Source of the DNA: Candidatus Galligastranaerophilus gallistercoris
GTDB taxonomy: Bacteria; Cyanobacteriota; Vampirovibrionia; Gastranaerophilales; Gastranaerophilaceae
Length of the DNA stretch: 8,778 nt
Assembly (NCBI GenBank): GCA_018710795.1
Contig: DVJH01000052.1
Coordinates: 1-8,778 of the forward strand
Direction: 5' to 3'
Program-made: the position numbers and the translations under genes
Notes under the pieces: generated by a model
What the model was told of the DNA's origin: nothing
The model's database searches: none
What the model saw: only the letters and a program-made list of their open reading frames with translations
Shown: one piece after another, positions 1-6,480 of the stretch
How positions within the stretch are numbered: position 1 is the first letter of the stretch
Layout: each line of letters starts with the position of its first letter

Positions 1-831
1 GACATAGGATTAATCGGTTCAAAAAAATGTTTAAGCAATATGCTTTTAAAGTGCCCCGAAAACATGGCTTTATATGATGAAGTTTGCAGCAGGCTGAATA
101 TTGAAAATGTAAGAATAAAATATATAGCAGGTACGGTTTTTATTGTGCGCGCTCACCTTATGAAATTTTTCCAAACGGCTGACATTAAAGAATCAGATTT
201 TGAACACGTAATTAAAAATGAAGGCGGCGGTACGATTGCCCATGTTATAGAAAGGCTTTTTGCTTCCGTTGTAATAATAAACGGTTATAAGGTATACGGC
301 ATTGAAGAAACAATAGAACCATTTAGTTTTATCTGGCTGAAAAATATTCTGAGAAAAGTTTTCTTAATCGAAAACAGGCAAAATAATAAAATAATATATA
401 TTTTCGGCATTCCTTTTAAAATAAGCAGATATGCATATGATATTGTCGGAAATTCCAATCAAATATTAATTTTGGATGAAAATGACAACGCTAAAAAATT
501 AAGAAAAAGAAAAATAAAAGGGCTTGAAATTAATATAAAAGGGGACGGCAATTTAATAAGGATTGCTCCGGGTGCAAAATTTAAAAATTCTTCAATTGAA
601 ATATCTTCCGATCAAAATGAAATCATAATTAATTCCCCCCGTTATACGATTGAAAATATGCACATTATGATGTCTGAAGGCAGCAATAAAAGCCTGCATA
701 TTTTAAAGGGAGCAAAAATAAAAAATTTGAATCTTGAAATGAATAAACAAAACTGTATTCTTATAACGAAAGAAAACGAACTGATAGATTCAAAAGAAAT
801 ATTCTATAATCAACTCCCGAATTCCTTATAA
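1..831 (+). CDS. RgpF-like (rhamnan synthesis F) polysaccharide protein, 5'-truncated, with beta-rich C-terminal tail
   Basis: The reading frame is open from base 1 to the TAA at 829-831, so the gene begins left of the window; the ATG at 40 is internal. 276 residues are visible. Residues 1-100 resemble the C-terminal part of RgpF proteins, which take part in rhamnose-containing cell-wall or surface polysaccharide synthesis: a YIAGTVF stretch at about 41-47 and GGGTIAHVIERLF at about 75-87, followed by a short hydrophobic strand. A linker with FGIPFK (about 135-140) follows. From about 158 to 263 there are repeated short beta strands rich in Asn and Ile (for example GDGNLIRI, NEIIIN), suggesting a beta-solenoid-like tail. 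No acyltransferase active-site motif is seen in the tail. The RgpF assignment rests on remembered family motifs; the exact role and substrate are unknown. No signal peptide can be judged because the N-terminus is missing. Confidence 0.65.
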   Translation, partial: DIGLIGSKKCLSNMLLKCPENMALYDEVCSRLNIENVRIKYIAGTVFIVRAHLMKFFQTADIKESDFEHVIKNEGGGTIAHVIERLFASVVIINGYKVYGIEETIEPFSFIWLKNILRKVFLIENRQNNKIIYIFGIPFKISRYAYDIVGNSNQILILDENDNAKKLRKRKIKGLEINIKGDGNLIRIAPGAKFKNSSIEISSDQNEIIINSPRYTIENMHIMMSEGSNKSLHILKGAKIKNLNLEMNKQNCILITKENELIDSKEIFYNQLPNSL

Positions 832-872
832 ACAAACGATTAACGGATTATTAGCTTTTAAATCCTTAAATT

Positions 873-901
873 TTGATTAAATTTATAAGTTTTTTTAAAA
901 A
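873..901 (+). promoter_or_regulatory. weak candidate promoter for hsp20
   Basis: TTGATT (873-878) and TAAAAA (896-901) are separated by 17 bases and lie upstream of the Hsp20 gene. The match is weak in such AT-rich DNA. No CIRCE-type inverted repeat (TTAGCACTC-N9-GAGTGCTAA) is present in the 832-957 gap, so HrcA control is not supported. No convincing terminator was seen after the preceding gene, so read-through from it is also possible. Confidence 0.25.
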
Positions 902-957
902 ACGGAGCGATAATTCATATTGTTAAAGGAACAGATGATAGTTGAAAGGAGTTAATT

Positions 958-1416
958 ATGAAATTCTTAATTAAAAAATCACCTGACAATTTTATCAAAT
1001 CAGTTAACGACGAGATAAGTTCAATTTTAAACAGAAACTTTGACAGCTTTTTCCCCGAATACATTTTAAACGAGGGAATGGATGATAAGTATGCAATGCC
1101 TGTTGAAATTCATGAAAAAGACGATGAATACAATATAAAGGCTGAACTCCCCGGAGTTAAAAAAGAAGATTTGGATATTGATATAGATAAAAATTATCTT
1201 ACAATCAATGCCAAACGTCATGAAGAACATAAAGAAGATACAAAAGGCTTTAGAAAATCCGAATTCAAATACGGCGAATTTTCAAGAACGGTTTATTTCC
1301 CTCAGGAAGTTGACGTTGAAAAAACAAAAGCCAAACTTGAACATGGTATTTTATCGATTGAAGCCCCGAAAATTGCGGCTGAAAAAGCAAATACCAAAAA
1401 ATTGTCGGTTGAATAA
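958..1416 (+). CDS. Hsp20 / alpha-crystallin family small heat-shock protein
   Basis: A 152-residue ATP-independent chaperone that would bind unfolding proteins in the cytoplasm and hold them for refolding by ATP-dependent chaperones. The N-terminal arm (about 1-45) is Phe-rich and of the usual variable kind. The alpha-crystallin domain runs from about 48 (PVEIHEKDDEY) to about 137. It contains the family hallmarks AELPGVKKEDL (62-72) and HGILSIEAPK (from 129, with the conserved G-x-L). The short C-terminal tail ends LSV (149-151), which fits the I/L-x-I/V motif used for oligomer assembly. Length is typical of bacterial members. The ATG at 958 is set by AAAGGAG at 945-951, six bases upstream. 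The gene stands alone, followed by a strong terminator, so it is probably a single-gene transcript or the end of one. Confidence 0.93.
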   Translation: MKFLIKKSPDNFIKSVNDEISSILNRNFDSFFPEYILNEGMDDKYAMPVEIHEKDDEYNIKAELPGVKKEDLDIDIDKNYLTINAKRHEEHKEDTKGFRKSEFKYGEFSRTVYFPQEVDVEKTKAKLEHGILSIEAPKIAAEKANTKKLSVE

Positions 1417-1434
1417 TTTAAAATTGATAACGAC

Positions 1435-1470
1435 AGATAAGCCCTTTCATTTGAAAGGGCTTATCTTTTT
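1435..1470 (+). terminator. intrinsic terminator of hsp20, between convergent genes
   Basis: A perfect 14-bp stem (1435-1448 with 1453-1466) with loop ATTT is followed by a run of T to 1470, 18 bases after the hsp20 stop. The stem begins 3 bases beyond the stop codon of the convergent dehydrogenase gene. On that strand no U-run follows the hairpin, so termination from the minus side should be weaker, although the hairpin may still shield that transcript's 3' end. Confidence 0.92.
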
Positions 1471-2509
1471 AATGATAAATCGCAAATTTTAAATCATCGT
1501 CTTTTTTATTTTTAAATAATTTATATGCTTCAAGTATATCGTTAAATTTGAATTTCTTAGTTATTAAAAAATCGGTTGAAATAATTCCTTTTGAAATTAA
1601 ATTTAAAAGTTCATCGCAATATATAGCGTCAACCCCGCCCGTTTTAAAGGTTAAATTTTTTCCGTACATATTGGGAAGCGGCAAAATTTGATTATTTTCA
1701 TACATTGCAACAACGCCTATTATTGAATTTGCCCTTGCAATTTTATAAGACAATTCAAAAGTATTATCTCCGCCCGCAGCTTCAATGACACCGTCAAAGC
1801 CTCTTTTATTTGTTAATTCTTTTGTTTTTTCTTCAACATTATCAATCAAAGGATTGATTATATAGTCGCAAAATCCTTTATTTAAAGCAAATTCAAGCCT
1901 TTTTTGATTAATATCGATAACGGTTATTTTTTTAGCGCCTAAAATTCTTGATGTTACCATAGAGCACAACCCGACGGGTCCCGCCCCTATAATTGCAATA
2001 TTGTCGCCTTTTTTGATTTCAATCATTTTTGATGCAAAATATCCGCTTGATAAAATATCGCCGACAAATAAAGCGTTTTCAAAACTTAAGTTATCGGGAA
2101 TTTTATTTAACGAGCTGTCGGCATAAGGAATTCTTGCAAATTCGGCATGTCCGCCGTTTATTGTGCAGCCTAAGTCCCAGCCGCCCTTTTCACAATTATT
2201 TATAAAACCTTTTTTGCAAAAAAAACATTCATTGCAAAAAGTTATGCAATTAACGGAAACTCTGTCTCCTTTTTTTATTTTTTGAACTTCGCTTCCCGTT
2301 TCAATAACGGTTCCGCTAAATTCATGGCCTAATGCGATATTATTTTTTGCCCTCGGCACAAATCCTTCTATTATATGTAAATCGCTTGTGCAGATTGATG
2401 AAACCTCAACCTTTATAATTGCATCTTTAGGGTCAAGAATCTTCGGGTCATCTGTTTCTTTTAGTTCAATTTTATTTTTAAAATCTTTATTATAAACAAG
2501 CGCTTTCAT
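1469..2509 (-). CDS. zinc-dependent medium-chain alcohol/polyol dehydrogenase (MDR family)
   Basis: A 346-residue cytoplasmic oxidoreductase of the medium-chain dehydrogenase/reductase superfamily. The N-terminal GroES-like catalytic domain carries the catalytic zinc ligands Cys40 (SICTSDLH) and His62-Glu63 (GHEFSG). Asp151 in VGDILSSGY is placed like the third ligand of secondary-alcohol and formaldehyde dehydrogenases. Structural zinc cysteines are 92, 95, 98 and 106. The Rossmann domain has GAGPVG (175-180) and Asp199 at the end of the second strand, which favours NAD over NADP. Substrate cannot be told from sequence: secondary alcohols, polyols, butanediol or threonine are all used by relatives. 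The start ATG (2507-2509) has a strong AAAGGAGGG site (2521-2529), somewhat distant at 11 bases. The gene is divergent from the arginine operon and nothing ties it to that pathway. Confidence 0.9.
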   Translation of the reverse strand: MKALVYNKDFKNKIELKETDDPKILDPKDAIIKVEVSSICTSDLHIIEGFVPRAKNNIALGHEFSGTVIETGSEVQKIKKGDRVSVNCITFCNECFFCKKGFINNCEKGGWDLGCTINGGHAEFARIPYADSSLNKIPDNLSFENALFVGDILSSGYFASKMIEIKKGDNIAIIGAGPVGLCSMVTSRILGAKKITVIDINQKRLEFALNKGFCDYIINPLIDNVEEKTKELTNKRGFDGVIEAAGGDNTFELSYKIARANSIIGVVAMYENNQILPLPNMYGKNLTFKTGGVDAIYCDELLNLISKGIISTDFLITKKFKFNDILEAYKLFKNKKDDDLKFAIYH

Positions 2510-2656
2510 AAAATTAATATCCCTCCTTTGTTATTCAAGGTCCGGAGATAATCACATAATTTATAACCGTTTCTTCCGTTTGAATAACTTTAACATTTCC
2601 GAATTTATTTTACGTCATATAAAAATTGCAAATTTTAAAAATTGTAAAATAAACAC
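2510..2656. other. divergent intergenic region, upstream half
   Basis: A non-coding stretch between the dehydrogenase start and the arginine promoter. It holds the dehydrogenase ribosome binding site (2521-2529, minus strand). A weak minus-strand promoter candidate is TTGCAA at 2626-2631 with TAAATT (complement of 2602-2607) 18 bases on. TTGCAA recurs at 2657-2662, 31 bases away, where it serves as the -35 of the arg promoter. I see no convincing ArgR/AhrC box. The whole gene-free stretch runs from 2510 to 2903; its second half is described in the next entries. Confidence 0.4.
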
Positions 2657-2685
2657 TTGCAAAAAAGTAAAATTATGTTTAAAAT
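2657..2685 (+). promoter_or_regulatory. sigma-70-type promoter of the arginine operon
   Basis: TTGCAA (2657-2662) and TAAAAT (2680-2685) are separated by exactly 17 bases. Transcription would start near 2692, only about 10 bases before the ribosome binding site of the leader peptide. This gives a leader RNA of about 210 bases before argF. The position, just upstream of a leader ORF with an attenuator-like fold, makes it more credible than the base match alone. Confidence 0.65.
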
Positions 2686-2714
2686 AAAACAATCTTAAAT
2701 AAAAGGAAAAACTT

Positions 2715-2771
2715 TTGAAAAACTCTTCTTTAAAATCAGCTCAAATCCGACGTCAAGGCCGTAGTTTTTAA
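2715..2771 (+). CDS. putative arginine-rich leader peptide of the arg operon
   Basis: An 18-codon frame starting with TTG reads LKNSSLKSAQIRRQGRSF (first residue Met in the protein) and stops at TAA 2769-2771. It has a ribosome binding site, AAGGA at 2703-2707, seven bases upstream; a stop at 2700 closes the frame above it. Codons 12, 13 and 16 are arginine (CGA 2748, CGT 2751, CGT 2760). All three are CGN, whereas I count 41 of 42 arginine codons in the visible arg genes as AGA/AGG. The stop codon overlaps the start of the antiterminator segment, as expected if ribosome position decides the RNA fold. The peptide itself probably has no function. The TTG start is plausible because argC downstream also uses TTG. 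Chance occurrence of an 18-codon frame is the main alternative. Confidence 0.65.
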   Translation: MKNSSLKSAQIRRQGRSF

Positions 2772-2850
2772 GGTCTTATAAAGGATTTTGCTTAAATTTT
2801 AGAGAATTTTAATTTATAAAAAGTTTAGTTTTAAAGCCTTATATGACCTT
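2755..2850 (+). promoter_or_regulatory. antiterminator and 1:2 hairpin of a predicted arginine attenuator
   Basis: Segment 2 (2770-2788) can pair with segment 3 (2833-2850). AAGGTC 2770-2775 pairs with GACCTT 2845-2850; 2777-2781 with 2839-2843; 2783-2784 with 2837-2838 after a bulged A; 2786-2788 with 2833-2835: about 16 pairs. Segment 3 is also the left arm of the terminator, so the two folds exclude each other. A small 1:2 hairpin, AAGGCC 2755-2760 with GGTCTT 2772-2777 (one G-U pair), would free segment 3 for termination when no ribosome is present. A ribosome stalled at Arg codons 12-13 would cover segment 1 and leave segment 2 free; one resting at the leader stop would cover segment 2. 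Pairings are read by eye, without energy calculation. Confidence 0.65.
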
Positions 2851-2882
2851 AAATTAAAGTCGTATAAGGCTTTTTTGTTTTT
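2833..2882 (+). terminator. intrinsic terminator (attenuator) in the argF leader
   Basis: The arms 2833-2850 and 2856-2873 form 17 of 18 possible pairs (one G-U, one C-A mismatch) around loop AAATT, followed by a T-rich tract to 2882 with one G. It lies between the promoter and argF, and ends about 10 bases before the argF ribosome binding site, so it would stop transcription before the operon unless disrupted. No gene of ordinary length ends here, which argues for an attenuator and not a simple end-of-gene terminator. Confidence 0.88.
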
Positions 2883-2903
2883 GTTTAATTTAAAGGAGAA
2901 AAA

Positions 2904-3845
2904 ATGAACATATCTGAAAATTTAAAAAATAAACACTTTATTAATCTTGAAGATTTTACCCCCGATGAATTAAAAGGGCTGATTGATTTAGCGCTTGAAT
3001 TAAAAAAGGAAATCAAGCAAAAAGGCTCAATTGATATTCTGAAAGGCAAAAATCTGGTTATGTATTTTTCAAAACCCTCTTTAAGAACAAGATTAAGTTT
3101 TGAAATCGGTATGGCAAAATTGGGCGGAAATTCTTATGTTATAAAACAGGACGAAATTATTCTCGGGAAAAGAGAATCAATTGAAGATACATCAAGGGTA
3201 ATTTCAAAATACGCCGATGCGGTTACGATAAGAACCTTTGCGCACAATGACGTTGAAACTTTTGCAAAATATTCATCAATTCCAACTATAAATGCCCTAA
3301 CGGATCTTTCCCACCCCTGCCAGATTATGGCCGATATTTTAACGATTTATGAAACATATAAATCATATAAAGGTCTGAAACTTAATTACGTAGGAGACGG
3401 CAACAACGTAACAAACAGTCTTTTAACGGGCTGCGCTTCTTTCGGGATTGATATAACCGTATCAAGCCCGAAGGGGTTTGAACCCGATACAAATGAAATA
3501 AATAAGGCAAAAGAAATTGCAAAAAAAACGGGTTCAAAAATTGAAATCATAAACGACCCGGCTCAAGGTGCAAATGGTGCGGATATAATCTATACCGATG
3601 TTTGGACATCAATGGGACAGGAAGCGGAAGCGGAAAAAAGAAAAGAAATATTTAAAGAATATCAAATAAATGAAAATCTTATGAAGCACGCAAATAAAGA
3701 CGCAATCATTCTTCATTGTCTGCCTGCACATAAGGGTGAAGAAATTGATTTTGATACATTTGAAAAATATTCAAAAACCGTATTCAATCAGGCAGAAAAC
3801 AGAATGTGGGCACAAATGGCAATTTTATTATCGGTTATAAAATAA
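2904..3845 (+). CDS. argF: ornithine carbamoyltransferase
   Basis: Transfers the carbamoyl group from carbamoyl phosphate to ornithine, giving citrulline; cytoplasmic, normally a trimer. At 313 residues it is full length. The carbamoyl-phosphate site SLRTR (59-63) and HPCQ (137-140) are present, as are the ornithine-side motifs DVWTSMG (232-238) and HCLPAHKGEE (from 271, catalytic-type Cys272). The usual STRTR is SLRTR here. That variant also occurs in succinylornithine transcarbamylases of Bacteroides, but the SMG loop and HCLPA motif fit a true ornithine enzyme, and argJ in the operon supplies free ornithine. The ATG has AAAGGAG at 2892-2898, five bases upstream. It is the first structural gene after the attenuator and 12 bases from argG. 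Confidence 0.95.
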   Translation: MNISENLKNKHFINLEDFTPDELKGLIDLALELKKEIKQKGSIDILKGKNLVMYFSKPSLRTRLSFEIGMAKLGGNSYVIKQDEIILGKRESIEDTSRVISKYADAVTIRTFAHNDVETFAKYSSIPTINALTDLSHPCQIMADILTIYETYKSYKGLKLNYVGDGNNVTNSLLTGCASFGIDITVSSPKGFEPDTNEINKAKEIAKKTGSKIEIINDPAQGANGADIIYTDVWTSMGQEAEAEKRKEIFKEYQINENLMKHANKDAIILHCLPAHKGEEIDFDTFEKYSKTVFNQAENRMWAQMAILLSVIK

Positions 3846-3857
3846 GGAGAAAAAATT

Positions 3858-5078
3858 ATGAAAGAAAAAGTTATTCTTGCATACTCGGGCGGTTTGGATA
3901 CAACGGTTATTATTCCGTGGCTTAAAGAAAACTATGATTATGACGTTGTTGCAGTCTGCGTTGATGTCGGACAGGGAACGGAAACGGACGGTCTTGAAGA
4001 AAAAGCGCTTAAAACGGGTGCCGTTAAATATTATTTATTAAACGTTGAAGATGAATTTGTTGTCGATTATGTTTATCCGACCGTGAAAGCAGATGCCGTA
4101 TATGAAGGAAAATATCTTTTAGGTACATCAATCGCAAGACCTTTAATTGCAAAAAAACTCGTTGAAATTGCACATAAAGAAAATGCAACCGCAATTTGCC
4201 ACGGCGCAACGGGCAAAGGAAACGATCAGGTAAGGTTTGAGCTCGGCATAAAAGCGCTTGATCCCGATTTAAAAATAATTGCACCGTGGAGAATCTGGGA
4301 TATCCAATCAAGAGAAGATGAAATCGAATATCTTATAAAAAGAGGAATTGAAGTTCCGATGAAAAAAGGCGACACTTATTCAAGAGATAAAAACCTCTGG
4401 CACTTATCCCATGAAGGTTTGGAACTTGAAGACCCTTCAATTGAACCCGATTATGAAAAAATTCTTCACCTGTCGGTAACGCCTGAAAATGCACCCGATA
4501 AACCCGAATACGTTGAAATTGAATTTGAAAAAGGAATTCCCGTTAAAATTAACGGCAATTCATATTCACCGTCAGGCATGATTAAAAAATTGAATGAAAT
4601 TGGCGGCAAAAATGCAATCGGAACAATTGATCTGGTTGAAAACAGAGTAGTCGGGATGAAATCAAGAGGCGTATATGAAACCCCCGGAGGGACAATTCTT
4701 TATGCCGCCCATAAAGAACTTGAATATTTATGCCTTGATAAACAAACGCAATCTTTTAAATCAATCGTATCAAACAAATTTGCCGAACTTGCATATTCGG
4801 GCGAATGGTTTACGCCCTTAATGGAAGCATTGATTGCCTTTGTCGATGAAACGCAAAAAACCGTAACGGGAACCGTTAAATTAAAACTCTATAAAGGAAA
4901 CATAATTCCCGCAGGCGCAAAATCACCGTATTCATTATATAATGAGTCGTTGGCAAGTTTTACCACGGGCGAATTATATAACCATAAAGATGCCGAAGGC
5001 TTTATTAATCTTTTCGGTCTGCCCTTAAAGGTAAGAGCGCTTGTAAATAAGAAAAACAACGTAAAGGAGCTTGTATAA
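3858..5078 (+). CDS. argG: argininosuccinate synthase
   Basis: Joins citrulline and aspartate using ATP (through citrullyl-AMP) to form argininosuccinate, the seventh step of arginine synthesis; cytoplasmic, normally a tetramer. The 406 residues match the family length. The N-terminal PP-loop ATP site SGGLDT is at 10-15. The HGATGKGNDQVRFE stretch (115-128) and YSRDKNLWHLSHEG (174-187), followed by LEDP, are diagnostic for substrate binding. The start is fixed by TAAGGAG at 3843-3849, which overlaps the argF stop codon, eight bases before the ATG. This suggests coupled translation with argF. Confidence 0.97.
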   Translation: MKEKVILAYSGGLDTTVIIPWLKENYDYDVVAVCVDVGQGTETDGLEEKALKTGAVKYYLLNVEDEFVVDYVYPTVKADAVYEGKYLLGTSIARPLIAKKLVEIAHKENATAICHGATGKGNDQVRFELGIKALDPDLKIIAPWRIWDIQSREDEIEYLIKRGIEVPMKKGDTYSRDKNLWHLSHEGLELEDPSIEPDYEKILHLSVTPENAPDKPEYVEIEFEKGIPVKINGNSYSPSGMIKKLNEIGGKNAIGTIDLVENRVVGMKSRGVYETPGGTILYAAHKELEYLCLDKQTQSFKSIVSNKFAELAYSGEWFTPLMEALIAFVDETQKTVTGTVKLKLYKGNIIPAGAKSPYSLYNESLASFTTGELYNHKDAEGFINLFGLPLKVRALVNKKNNVKELV

Positions 5079-5081
5079 TAA

Positions 5082-6476
5082 ATGAATGCAACAAAACAGC
5101 TTTGGGGTTCAAGATTTTCTAAACCCTTGGATAAAAAAACAAACGATTTTAACTCATCATTATCTTTTGATTATATTTTGTATAAGTATGATATTAAAGG
5201 CTCAATCGCACATACAAAAATGCTTTCAGAACAAAATATAATAACAAACGATGAAAAAGAAAAAATCGTCAATGCATTGAATGAGATATTATCCGAAATA
5301 GACGAAGGAAAAATTCAATTTGATTTTGAATATGAAGACATTCATACGTTTATAGAAAAGCTGCTTGTTGATAAAATCGGGGATACGGGCAAAAAAGTTC
5401 ACACCGCAAGAAGCAGAAATGATCAGGTGGCGCTTGATATAAGGCTTTATTTAAAAGACGAGATTAAAAATATACAAAAACTTTTAATCAAATTAATTGA
5501 AACCTTAATTTCAATCCAAGAAGACAACCTTGAAACTTTAATGCCCGGATATACCCATCTTCAAAGAGCGCAGGCAACAACATTATCCCATCATACGGGC
5601 GCATACGTCGAGATGTTTAAAAGAGATAAATCAAGGCTTGATGATGTTTATTCAAGAGTAAATATCCTGCCTTTGGGCGCCTGCGCTCTTGCGGGAACCC
5701 CGCATAACATAAACAGATATAAAACGGCGGAATATCTGAATTTTGGCGATATATGCCTTAATTCAGCGGATGCCGTATCGGACAGAGATTTTATAATTGA
5801 AACTCTTTCGTCATTATCAATTCTTATGACCCACATAAGCAGAATGGCGGAAGAAATTATTATCTGGTCGAGTTTTGAATTCAAATTTATTGAACTCGAT
5901 GATTCCTATTCAACGGGAAGTTCGATTATGCCGCAAAAGAAAAACCCCGATATTATGGAATTATTAAGGGGAAAAACGGGAAGAGTATTCGGGTCTTTAA
6001 TAAATATTCTGACCGTAATGAAAGGACTTCCTCTTGCATACAATAAAGATATGCAGGAAGATAAAGAACCGCTTTTCGATTCAATAAACACGGTTAAAAA
6101 CTCGCTTTCGATAATTCCGGATGTCATAAAAACAATGAAGATAAATAAAGATAATATGTTTAATGCGCTAAAACAAGGTTTTATTGACGCAACGGACGTT
6201 GCCGATTATCTTGTGAAAAAAAATGTCTCTTTCAGAGATGCGCATAATATATCGGGCAATATAGTTTCATACTGCATAAAAGAAAATAAAACGATACAAG
6301 ACTTAAAAATCGATGAATTTAAAAGCTTTTCACCCTTGTTTGAAGACGACATTCATTTTGCGATTGATTTTAAAAATTCAATCAACGCCAAAAAAGTCAT
6401 AGGTTCTCCTTCAATTGAGGCAATGAAAAAAGTAATCGAAATAAATAAAAACTGGCTTAAAGATAACGAGGTATAA
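5082..6476 (+). CDS. argH: argininosuccinate lyase
   Basis: Splits argininosuccinate into arginine and fumarate, the last pathway step; member of the fumarase/aspartase superfamily, active as a tetramer in the cytoplasm. 464 residues, normal for the family. The N-terminus has LWGSRFSKP, as expected; HTARSRND lies in the first third; YTHLQRAQ includes Thr158-His159 of the active site; the superfamily signature GSSIMPQKKNPD is at 279-290, with Ser281 in the mobile catalytic loop. The ATG lies 3 bases after the argG stop. Its ribosome binding site AAGGAG (5064-5069) sits inside the end of argG with a 12-base gap, slightly long, so translation probably depends on ribosomes arriving from argG. Confidence 0.97.
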   Translation: MNATKQLWGSRFSKPLDKKTNDFNSSLSFDYILYKYDIKGSIAHTKMLSEQNIITNDEKEKIVNALNEILSEIDEGKIQFDFEYEDIHTFIEKLLVDKIGDTGKKVHTARSRNDQVALDIRLYLKDEIKNIQKLLIKLIETLISIQEDNLETLMPGYTHLQRAQATTLSHHTGAYVEMFKRDKSRLDDVYSRVNILPLGACALAGTPHNINRYKTAEYLNFGDICLNSADAVSDRDFIIETLSSLSILMTHISRMAEEIIIWSSFEFKFIELDDSYSTGSSIMPQKKNPDIMELLRGKTGRVFGSLINILTVMKGLPLAYNKDMQEDKEPLFDSINTVKNSLSIIPDVIKTMKINKDNMFNALKQGFIDATDVADYLVKKNVSFRDAHNISGNIVSYCIKENKTIQDLKIDEFKSFSPLFEDDIHFAIDFKNSINAKKVIGSPSIEAMKKVIEINKNWLKDNEV

Positions 6477-6480
6477 AAAA

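Noticed and set aside
40..42. ATG at 40 as the true start of the first gene
   Set aside because: The frame is open to base 1, the residues before the ATG (DIGLIGSKKCLSN) continue the RgpF-like similarity, and no ribosome binding site precedes it.
1208..1492. 94-codon plus-strand frame overlapping hsp20
   Set aside because: It lies out of frame inside the well-supported Hsp20 gene and runs through its terminator; composition is lysine/asparagine noise.
2540..2680. ArgR/AhrC operator (ARG box)
   Set aside because: The AT-rich stretch contains partial TGAAT/ATTC-like words, but no 18-bp imperfect palindrome close to the known consensus.
2692..2882. T-box riboswitch in the argF leader
   Set aside because: A leader terminator with an antiterminator would fit, but I see no conserved T-box sequence (AGGGTGGNACCGCG-like) and no specifier-loop arrangement in the short 5' part.
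4024..4311. minus-strand frame inside argG
   Set aside because: Antisense shadow of a fully conserved gene, without a ribosome binding site or recognisable protein.
5648..6127. two minus-strand frames inside argH
   Set aside because: Antisense shadows across the conserved lyase signature region; no independent support.
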